A stretch of 64,000 nucleotides of DNA from Stentor roeselii (lineage: Eukaryota > Ciliophora > Heterotrichea > Heterotrichida > Stentoridae), in the NCBI GenBank assembly GCA_006503475.1, contig RSEH01000092.1, forward strand, positions 94,598-158,597, in the 5' to 3' direction. A program made the translations under genes and the position numbers. Positions 57,279 to 64,000 of the stretch are shown here, piece by piece. The notes below the pieces were generated by a model, which was not told the DNA's origin, did not search any database, and saw only the letters and a list, made by a program, of their open reading frames with translations. Position 1 is the first letter of the stretch. Each line of letters opens with the position of its first letter.

Positions 57279-59258
57279 ATGTTCTTTTTACTCTTCTCCC
57301 CTTCAATCGCAACTTTTATTTCATCATCATCCCTTCAGTCCTGTCTGAACTATGGAACTGGTTCCTTAAACTGCTCCCAGATGTTAGTAGTTTCAATGGC
57401 AATTGAAAATTTGCAGGCAAACGGGACAGAAATCTTAGAAACAACGATAAAATCAGTACAAACAAATACATCCAATGGAAATTCTCAAACACGTCTAGCA
57501 TATCCTGTAAAAATCTCAATACAAAAAACCCAAGTGAAAGCAAGATACCCTTTAAATTATTTGCAAGATTTCAACAACAGAGCAAAAGAACTTCTGATAT
57601 CAAAAAGTGTCTTTGACTGTCGAGATGGTGCTGAAAGTAATAACCCGACCTGTGGGTGGAAGTACGATGAAAACAAAGAAAGGATTTGGGACAGTCAAGG
57701 GTACTGCTGTAGATGTAAATTCGAAGATTTTATAGGAATAAATCAAGACAGCTATGAAAGAGGCTACGCATGTAAAGCTTTTAACTTGGGTTCCGGTTCA
57801 GCGACAGCTTTTTGCCTGGTATGGGACGATTTATGGTATTCATCATACGAAATAATGCAATACTCAATCCACTATTCAATCCTCTTAACAATAACCTCTG
57901 CCGATTCCACAGGTCGCTACTCAAGCAAAGAGTTCATCCTGTCCCCATCAAGTCCAAGTCTTCACACAGAAAAAGTCCAAATAAAGCTAGTCGGTGACTT
58001 TTCACCATCGAGTCCTCCTCCAGACTTGGGTTCAAAAGTCCTTTTAACACCTTCGAAGCCCATGTCTCACCTGCGAGTTCTTGTGGGTTCGCCCTTTTGG
58101 ATGCTAGTTGACCGAAGCCAGATTACTTTTGATGGAACTGAGTGTAATAAAATTGGCACAAGTTACTCTGCCTTCAGATCTCAAGGAAATAAATGTGAAA
58201 TGCCTGTCAATTCTTGCTTTGGAAGCCAACTGGATGACCTTCATCAGGATGACGTGAAACGTGAGTCGGAAGGGCAAAGTCCTTTACATCTGCTGTCGAG
58301 ATTTGGAGATTTTGCAATGGTTAAAGATCTGAATCAGAGATTTCTTGATTTCGAGGTCAAAGGAAGTTACTCTTCGTTGATTTCGTTGGCTTTAAATGCT
58401 GATGACTTGAGATTCATCAAGACAGTGAGTAGAGGAGTTATTGACTTCGCTGAGATTCGGGAATTTGAAGCAGCTTCACTTGATGGGATACTCTTGGCTC
58501 AGGTTAGCAATGTTGGAAATGTTGTTGCTGACTTTGTACTGGCTTTTAATTGCTCGTTAGGGGTCAATCCGGTACCGGCTGTACCGTTATCGTTGAAAGT
58601 GCTGGAAAGTCGCCAAGTTAGTTGTAGAATAGCTGTCGAGTACGAAAAAGGAAGAAACTATTACTGCAACTTGACACTTTTGAACTCAATCGGCGAAGTC
58701 TGTGACACAAAAAATATTCTTTTCAATACCAGCGATCGACACACTGATCAAGGCAGTCAAGGCGGTACTGGAAACCGTCCGAAGGGAGAGACTACCATAA
58801 AAAAAGCCAATTCCAACTTAAGTTGCGATGACTTCTGTCCAAATTGGTACGATTTTCCTTGTTTTGTAGTGAAAAGTTGTTGGGAGAAGTTTTTCGGCTT
58901 CTTAGGAATAATTGTTGGGATTATCGTTACTATCATAGTATCCAGGGTGTTAATGCGTAAATACGGTCTTTGTTGTTATAAGTGCTGCTCTCTACCCAAA
59001 GATATCTCCAACGATCCACCTCAAGTCTCTATCTCCAATTCTCAACAATTCAAGCAACCCGGAGAGTCTTGTTATTTCAACTCACCCACCGGCTTCGAAA
59101 CTCTGGGACTAAAAAACCCATCAAGTTTAAAAGGCAAACTAGTGACAACTCGCAACGGTTCTTACTTCACCTCAACAAAAGGGAATCGTTTTCTCCTAAC
59201 AAACAATCAAATAATCAAATACATCTCTCCAGTCCCAGAATACTCCAATATCTACTAA
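57279..59258 (+). CDS. HAP2: HAP2/GCS1 gamete membrane fusion protein
   Basis: A 659-aa type I membrane protein of the HAP2/GCS1 family, which merges gamete or mating-cell membranes in plants, protists and animals. ATG 57279 gives a signal peptide (about 1-15). An N-terminal block with C-x(10-14)-C and VSMAIENLQ fits HAP2. The hallmark HAP2/GCS1 region lies at about 140-215: YCCRC, then RGYAC, then FCLVWDDLWYSSYEI. A transmembrane helix (about 537-560) is followed by a Cys-rich cytoplasmic tail. Length is at the lower end of the family. In ciliates HAP2 acts at the conjugation junction. No in-frame break was seen; an intron inside the frame cannot be excluded. Confidence 0.9.
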   Translation: MFFLLFSPSIATFISSSSLQSCLNYGTGSLNCSQMLVVSMAIENLQANGTEILETTIKSVQTNTSNGNSQTRLAYPVKISIQKTQVKARYPLNYLQDFNNRAKELLISKSVFDCRDGAESNNPTCGWKYDENKERIWDSQGYCCRCKFEDFIGINQDSYERGYACKAFNLGSGSATAFCLVWDDLWYSSYEIMQYSIHYSILLTITSADSTGRYSSKEFILSPSSPSLHTEKVQIKLVGDFSPSSPPPDLGSKVLLTPSKPMSHLRVLVGSPFWMLVDRSQITFDGTECNKIGTSYSAFRSQGNKCEMPVNSCFGSQLDDLHQDDVKRESEGQSPLHLLSRFGDFAMVKDLNQRFLDFEVKGSYSSLISLALNADDLRFIKTVSRGVIDFAEIREFEAASLDGILLAQVSNVGNVVADFVLAFNCSLGVNPVPAVPLSLKVLESRQVSCRIAVEYEKGRNYYCNLTLLNSIGEVCDTKNILFNTSDRHTDQGSQGGTGNRPKGETTIKKANSNLSCDDFCPNWYDFPCFVVKSCWEKFFGFLGIIVGIIVTIIVSRVLMRKYGLCCYKCCSLPKDISNDPPQVSISNSQQFKQPGESCYFNSPTGFETLGLKNPSSLKGKLVTTRNGSYFTSTKGNRFLLTNNQIIKYISPVPEYSNIY

Positions 59259-59375
59259 ATCCTTAAAAACTATTGAAAATAAAAAAAATCACTTTTCACT
59301 TTCTTCCAATTCCAGAACCTTCCTCAACCCTTTCAAACCTCAAAAAAATCAAATCAAACAAGCCAGTCCATAAAT

Positions 59376-59822
59376 ATGGAAGAAAGCTTCACCCTAGGCC
59401 AGCTCTCAAGCGTCGTAGGAGTCGTTTGGGTTATTTACATCATCGCTTACATCCTTATTGCCCTTTACTTCGACCCCGAAACTCCTCAGGTGCCCCAGCC
59501 AGTCAAGCCAGTACCTCAAGAAGCCCCTTCCAAGCAGCCCCAGCCGAAAAAAGCTCAGACAAAGCCAGCGGAGAAGAAAAAGCCAGTGAAAGAAAAGAAC
59601 TTACACAAAATCGTCCCATTGGGAAAAGTCGCCTTTTGCAAGTTCTGTGAAGTTTATATGGACGACGATGAGTTCTTGAAAACTCATGAATCTGGCAAAA
59701 AACATCAGAAAAACTCGAAAGGCAATGATGTGAAGTGGTTCCATATCACAGATAAGCCACAAGAAGAGCTTAAACCTTTGCCACCCACTGCTGAAGAAGT
59801 TGAAGAAGGATGGACACTGTAA
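59376..59822 (+). CDS. Small membrane protein with U1-type C2H2 zinc finger
   Basis: A 148-aa protein. Residues about 10-33 form one transmembrane helix (VVGVVWVIYIIAYILIALYF). A Pro/Lys/Gln-rich linker leads to a U1/matrin-like zinc finger at 87-111 (C-x2-C-x(12-14)-H-x5-H: FCKFCEVYMDDDEF, HESGKKH). Then an acidic tail ending in EEVEEGWTL. A zinc finger usually linked to RNA binding, here carried on a membrane protein, is unusual. ATG follows CATAAAT. Confidence 0.75.
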   Translation: MEESFTLGQLSSVVGVVWVIYIIAYILIALYFDPETPQVPQPVKPVPQEAPSKQPQPKKAQTKPAEKKKPVKEKNLHKIVPLGKVAFCKFCEVYMDDDEFLKTHESGKKHQKNSKGNDVKWFHITDKPQEELKPLPPTAEEVEEGWTL

Positions 59823-59960
59823 TATTTACCTAGGATTTCACAGAAGAAGAAGGCAAAAAAGTCTTAACTTATATTTTTATTCGTTAGTTTTAAATTTACA
59901 GAAATTTTTTAGTATTGCGAACTTTAAATTCTTGAATAATTCAGCATTTATCCAAGTTAA

Positions 59961-60785
59961 TTAAATTAAGTAGTCCAGATAACTTTTCTTTGAAGGACGG
60001 TCTTTTTCCTTCGAAGCACTTTCACAGATCTCTCGGATTTTCTGAATAATGTCTTCTTCTGGGGTGCATCTCTGTCGAATCTTCCTTAACAAAGCCTTTA
60101 CTCTATTTTTGATAGTGCCTTCAAGTCGATGAGGAAGAAATCGAGTGATAGACTTCCACTTGTTCCCGTATTTCAAAAATCCCTGTAAAAGTAATAAAAT
60201 TTCATCTTTACTCCAAGGGCCTCTATTAACGCTTGGATCGAGGTAGTTGTTCCATCTTTCTTTGCAGGTTTTTGAGTTCCGAATGGCGGTTTTTCCGTGA
60301 ACCTCTGAATTTAGAACCCGCGCTATGAGGCCCCAGTTCTTGTCACCTCTCGAAACAAGAGAAATTAAAAGGTCGTCTTCTTCTTCTGACCAACGACCTG
60401 GTCGCAGTGTTCCGTTTGTCTTGACTTCTCGGATTTTTACCATGATTTGCTCTGGGCTCTGCCTTTTACCTGAGGAAATTTTTACAAAATCGCTCAGGTC
60501 TAGGTCGTGAATCGATTTTTCAAACTTTTGACAGTATTTTACTGTCTCGTTAAACACGTCTTCTACCTCTGCTTTTGTCCAGGTTCGTGAGTACTTCTTC
60601 TCCGGAAGAGGGGGTGATGGAGATTTGGATTGCTCTGGAATTGGTAATTTCGGAAGTTCTAGGATTGATTCGCTCATTGGGGCTGGAGTCTGGGTCCCTG
60701 ATGTCATTTCGAAGCTGTTGAAACACTGGAAAGGGTTGTAGTACAAACCTGAATAAAAGGGAAAATAGCTAAAATTGAATTCCAT
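59961..60785 (-). CDS. R2R3-type Myb DNA-binding protein
   Basis: A 274-aa nuclear protein. Two clear Myb repeats at about 133-235: RWSEEEDDLLISLVSRGDKNW with ARVLN and CKERWNNYLDP, then RGPWSKDEILLLLQGFLKYGNKWKSI and IKNRVKALLRK. A weaker N-terminal repeat (about 65-130, TWTKAEVEDVFNET) would make a degenerate R1. The CKERWNNYLDP and IKNRV motifs fit c-Myb/plant R2R3 factors. Likely a transcription factor or a cell-cycle/ciliogenesis regulator. Confidence 0.9.
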   Translation of the reverse strand: MEFNFSYFPFYSGLYYNPFQCFNSFEMTSGTQTPAPMSESILELPKLPIPEQSKSPSPPLPEKKYSRTWTKAEVEDVFNETVKYCQKFEKSIHDLDLSDFVKISSGKRQSPEQIMVKIREVKTNGTLRPGRWSEEEDDLLISLVSRGDKNWGLIARVLNSEVHGKTAIRNSKTCKERWNNYLDPSVNRGPWSKDEILLLLQGFLKYGNKWKSITRFLPHRLEGTIKNRVKALLRKIRQRCTPEEDIIQKIREICESASKEKDRPSKKSYLDYLI

Positions 60786-61262
60786 TTTTTATAAACCACT
60801 CATTTGTATTTGAAATTAATATGGATCAAATTCACAGTAAATGTTATTTTATTTAGATTTCACATCAAAAGGACCTGATTTGCTGACTAAATTCTGAAGA
60901 ATCATCTTCTAAACTTCAGTTTTGATGATTTCGGATCTTGGAAATTTTTCGACTCAGAAACTAAATTTTATTAATCAGGACATCAACAAAAGATGAAATA
61001 ATTTCATCACTAAAGATGAAAGACTTCAAATTTTGAAAGCTAGTCCTTTGAAAACCCGGTATTCTGGGTGATTCTTTCAAAATCAAGGGGAATCGTTGTT
61101 CTTTTTGAATAAAAGGCAAAAAATCTACTGATAATCAAGCAAGACCTACCTTCAGTATTCTTCTGAAAATACCTTTAAGTTTAAACATTAATATTTATAG
61201 CACATTTCATTTCAAAATTATTCTTATTAATCCAAATCTCCAATTCCTAATCTACCAATTAA
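60786..61262. other. AT-rich intergenic region
   Basis: 477 bases between the Myb gene start and the stop of the Cys-rich gene, both minus strand. No open frame or RNA gene recognised; one weak hairpin near 61150-61180. It should carry the Myb promoter. Confidence 0.5.
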
Positions 61263-62294
61263 CTAAAACAAATAAACCATCGTCATCAAGCCCGCCAAAG
61301 TCCCAAAGCTGCTGCTTTCCTCTTCTTCTTCAGGCAGATCATTCAAAGCACTCAAATAACTCCTTCCAAAAACTTCCAAAACACATTCTTCAGTCCCATA
61401 ATAAGATGCAAAGTTTTTCGAATAAGAGTCATAATAAACCAATTTAGCAGCATTATCATGATTCCAATATTTCCTAATGAAATCATAGTCATACCTTCCA
61501 CTGGTATGAGCCTTTGACAAGGTCTCACTATTGAACCATTTCTCATAAAGTTTGGCAGCATTAAGGAAAGACTTATCACCAGAAAACAAGCTGCAATAAG
61601 ATAAGCCTTTAGAGTTATACCCGCAGCCACAATGTCCCTCGTATCCTCCAGTTTTACTTATACAGTCTTCTGAAGAGGTGCAAACAGTCGGAACCTTCTT
61701 CGACACAGGGGCGACGACGCAGTGAGTCCCATTATTAAAGCGGCTTGAGCAAAGAAAGTCGCTGTAGCCTCGATTAGGACTTAAGTTCTTCAGACTGTAG
61801 TACTTCACACATTTGTTTTGAGTGATGTTCACGTAATTCAAAATCTGACATCCTGCTGAATTTTCACAGTCGTAGTCCGATGAGCAGCCCAGGCTTCCTT
61901 CAGGCAGTTGAGCCTCACAAAGACCTTCCGAGTTGCAAAAGTTTCCCACATCGCACATCTCGTTTTTAGAACAGGGACTTCCAGGGCTTTGGCCTTTGCA
62001 AATGCCTTTTGTGCATGTGTTGTATTGGAAACAGTCTGATGAGTAGTGGCAGGACTCGCCTGGAATACGGATGCCTGCAATGTAAGGACTTGAATAGGAA
62101 CATTTTGTCTCGTCCAAGGGATTTGATGGAAGGCATTTGTAGTTCTTTGACTTGCATGGCAATATGTAGTGGGTTGTGGAGATTGTGTGGATGCAGAAGG
62201 AATCGTCTGGGAAGTGAATGCTTGAAGTCTTGCATTTGAACATCGGGCATGACTGAGAACTTGTCAGTGATACTAGATGAAGAAATACTAACAT
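61263..62294 (-). CDS. Secreted or GPI-anchored Cys-rich surface protein
   Basis: A 343-aa protein. Signal peptide about 1-14 (MLVFLHLVSLTSSQ). About thirty Cys, arranged in Dickkopf/EGF-like knots (GESCHYSSDCFQYNTC, CSKNEMCDVGNFCNSEGLC, CSSDYDCENSAGC) through residue 245, then a Tyr-rich segment. The last 17 residues are hydrophobic, preceded by EEEEESSS, a likely GPI-anchor signal. Ciliates carry many such surface proteins (immobilisation-antigen type). No exact family is named. Confidence 0.78.
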   Translation of the reverse strand: MLVFLHLVSLTSSQSCPMFKCKTSSIHFPDDSFCIHTISTTHYILPCKSKNYKCLPSNPLDETKCSYSSPYIAGIRIPGESCHYSSDCFQYNTCTKGICKGQSPGSPCSKNEMCDVGNFCNSEGLCEAQLPEGSLGCSSDYDCENSAGCQILNYVNITQNKCVKYYSLKNLSPNRGYSDFLCSSRFNNGTHCVVAPVSKKVPTVCTSSEDCISKTGGYEGHCGCGYNSKGLSYCSLFSGDKSFLNAAKLYEKWFNSETLSKAHTSGRYDYDFIRKYWNHDNAAKLVYYDSYSKNFASYYGTEECVLEVFGRSYLSALNDLPEEEEESSSFGTLAGLMTMVYLF

Positions 62295-62597
62295 TTGTTA
62301 GATAGGATTAAAAGTTATGACTTTAGGTTGGTTTGATTTTTGGGGTTTTTGGACTTGAGATGTTTTTGGGTTTTTTTTATTTGAGATTTGATTTTAGATG
62401 GCGTTTGTAATTGGGAATTTTTATAGGATTTTTTAGAGTAGTCTTTTGGAATAAGGAATTTTTTAGTTTATAGAGGTATTTATTTTATTGGATTTTATCT
62501 TGTGGATTTTCTTTATTGGCTAGAATAATTCATCTATTAATGAAAGATACCTAATTAAAGCATTTATGAATTTTATTAATAATCATATTTTATGTTA
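62295..62597. other. AT-rich intergenic region
   Basis: 303 bases with no gene seen; 5' of the Cys-rich gene, 3' of the actin-like gene. Confidence 0.5.
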
Positions 62598-63710
62598 CTA
62601 AAAACATTTCCGATGAATGATCCTTGGACCATATTCTTCATATTCCTCTTTCGTAATCCAATATTCGTCAAAGCACTGCAATTCACTAAATATTTTAGCT
62701 CCAATCCAACTTGATGCTGTTTTATTTTGTGTAAATCTAGCTCTTAGACCTCTTGAAAATAATTTATTCTTGTTTAGGTCATTAATAATCCTTTCCTCGA
62801 ACCCAGGTAATTTTAAATTACCTCCACTAATAATAATATTTTCACTTAAAACCTCTCTAAATTCACTATGACATTTCTCAATAGATTGATTAATACTTTC
62901 ACTGATTCCATTTTCTTGTCTTCCAAATAAACTAGGAGTGAAAAGGATTTCAGGGGCCATAAACCTTTCTCTATTCAAAGTAATTTCTTGCCCATCAGGA
63001 AGGGTATGATAAACTTCTTGGTTGTAATATTTTTCATTTTCTTGAAAATTTAGATGAACATAACAATTTTCTTCTTTAATTAATTTAGCTATACACATCT
63101 CAGCCGTAGTTCTCAAATAAACTCCATTATAAAAAAGCAGTCGAACTAAGCAATCAGTCACATCTTCACCAGCTAATTCAAACTTATTAATACCTTGACT
63201 CAATCCAAAACCTTCATATACAGGAACGATTTGAGTTAATCCATGACCAGAATCCACTGAAAGTCCTGTAACTTGACCTAAGGAAAATAAGTTAAAAATA
63301 GCTTGGACTCCTGAATAAAACTTAGAAACATAAAAATGTTCGAAGAAAATATACATTAAATTCTCTTGATTTCTTATTGAGTTCAAAGGAGGCTGTGCTA
63401 AAACAACTGGGCAATCATAAAGATCCACTCCAATATCTGAGAATGCATCTTTAATTATATTCTCAAAATCATCAAAATCTTTTATGCATCCACGAGACAC
63501 TGGATACTCTAAATGTAATACTCCTCGAATTTTTTCTGCATAGTTTCCATAGATTGTGTTTAAACTATCATCAGAACTGAAAACGTGTCTAAATCTTTCT
63601 TTTCCCACAATGTTTGTGTAAGAATAAGGATACTCTAATGAGCTTGGCCCATATTTTATCATACTTGAGCCTATATCGATGATGAATGATTTTTCTTTAG
63701 TGTTATACAT
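62598..63710 (-). CDS. Divergent actin-like protein
   Basis: A 370-aa protein clearly related to actin: DIGSSMIKYG (P1 loop), VQAIFNLFSLG, VDSGHGLTQIVPVYEG (P2 loop), IISGGNLKLPGFEERI, WIGAKIFSEL, and the C-terminal YEEYGPRIIHRKCF. Compared with actin, P2 'DSGDG' has become 'DSGHG' and the His that helps activate water is Gln (VTH to LTQ). The DNase-I-loop region is strongly altered. These changes suggest weakened ATPase or altered polymerisation, though the fold and the C-terminal KCF are kept. May be an actin-related protein specific to the lineage. A second copy follows upstream at the window end. Confidence 0.85.
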   Translation of the reverse strand: MYNTKEKSFIIDIGSSMIKYGPSSLEYPYSYTNIVGKERFRHVFSSDDSLNTIYGNYAEKIRGVLHLEYPVSRGCIKDFDDFENIIKDAFSDIGVDLYDCPVVLAQPPLNSIRNQENLMYIFFEHFYVSKFYSGVQAIFNLFSLGQVTGLSVDSGHGLTQIVPVYEGFGLSQGINKFELAGEDVTDCLVRLLFYNGVYLRTTAEMCIAKLIKEENCYVHLNFQENEKYYNQEVYHTLPDGQEITLNRERFMAPEILFTPSLFGRQENGISESINQSIEKCHSEFREVLSENIIISGGNLKLPGFEERIINDLNKNKLFSRGLRARFTQNKTASSWIGAKIFSELQCFDEYWITKEEYEEYGPRIIHRKCF

Positions 63711-63961
63711 AATTATAATTAATATAATGCATTTTCTATTACAATATTATGCAAAAGTAGACTTTAGATATTTGGTTCTACATTTTTAATTTAATACAAA
63801 TGTATACATTATAAAATGTTTGTCTGTTTACATTTTTATATAAATAAAATATCTGTATAATAAATCTTTATTATCGAATACTTCCTGATGATCTATAATC
63901 CTTAAATTAAATCAATAGCCACCTATACCAAAAGATAATAAATCGTGACTATCCTATCTAA

Positions 63962-64000
63962 TTAAAAGCATTTACGATGAACAACATTAGGCCCATACTC
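63962..64000 (-). CDS. C-terminal end of a second actin-like gene (partial)
   Basis: Thirteen codons at the window edge read, on the minus strand, EYGPNVVHRKCF and TAA. This is the actin C-terminus and matches the neighbouring gene's EYGPRIIHRKCF with three differences, so a tandem paralogue lies beyond the window. Too short for a stand-alone call except by this exact match and the 251-nt gap to the first copy. Confidence 0.85.
   Translation of the reverse strand, partial: EYGPNVVHRKCF

Noticed and set aside
59273-59650. 125-codon frame overlapping the zinc-finger gene
   Set aside because: Basic, Pro/Arg/Ser-rich shadow frame without a proper start; the other frame holds a membrane helix and a zinc finger.
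1-64000. tRNA, rRNA, transposon or virus-derived genes
   Set aside because: I looked for tRNA box patterns, transposase and integrase motifs and long terminal repeats in the gaps and found none that I could support.

Overview
The window looks like macronuclear DNA of a heterotrich ciliate, most likely Stentor. It is AT-rich, very gene-dense and clearly eukaryotic (protein kinases, PI-PLC, actin relative, HAP2, USP9X-type peptidase, R2R3-Myb). Seven introns can be placed and each is exactly 15 nt (GTA...AG). All three stop codons end genes (TAA and TAG common, TGA twice) and no gene needs a reassigned stop, so the code is standard. This 15-nt intron plus standard code combination is known from Stentor. 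No telomere, rRNA, tRNA, transposon, CRISPR or prokaryotic operon signal was found.

Layout. 1-784: DEDDy 3'-5' exonuclease, probably partial. 1591-3408: EF-hand/PH/protein kinase. 3455-12924: a run rich in cyclic-nucleotide-binding proteins (CNBD channel, PKG-like kinase with four cassettes, a two-cassette protein), with two coiled-coil genes between. 13136-14917: B-box/NYN/LOTUS protein. 15604-20067: STAND NTPase with TPRs. 20925-22623: tandem secreted Cys-rich paralogues showing recent gene conversion. 22820-27865: PI-PLC and a TPR protein. 27880-32850: CSPP1-like coiled coil, an RG-rich small protein and a TTC27 homologue. 32867-37786: large Cys-rich/REJ-like membrane receptor. 37837-39823: TPR protein overlapping mitochondrial ribosomal protein L1. 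40449-45k: acylated unknown, ULK/ATG1-like kinase, small unknowns, PH-like protein. 44971-51342: USP9X/USP24-like ubiquitin peptidase. 51351-57239: RRM protein, EF-hand protein, unknowns, START protein. 57279-59258: HAP2/GCS1 gamete fusogen. 59376-63710: membrane zinc-finger protein, Myb factor, Cys-rich surface protein, divergent actin. 63962-64000: the tail of a second actin-like gene.

The most unusual property is compaction. Same-strand gaps are as small as 7-20 nt, one same-strand pair overlaps by ATGA, one convergent pair overlaps through both stop codons, and two divergent pairs have start codons only 16 and 18 nt apart. A 101-aa membrane-protein gene appears only once a 15-nt intron is removed, and the peptidase and RRM genes each merge two open frames the same way. 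Functionally the window is rich in second-messenger signalling (cyclic nucleotide, calcium/phosphoinositide, kinases) and cilium/cortex-type scaffolds, as expected of a large contractile ciliate. No single gene cluster forms an obvious new pathway. The best leads are the B-box/NYN/LOTUS protein, the cyclic-nucleotide gene run, HAP2, the degenerate actin pair and the compact gene architecture.
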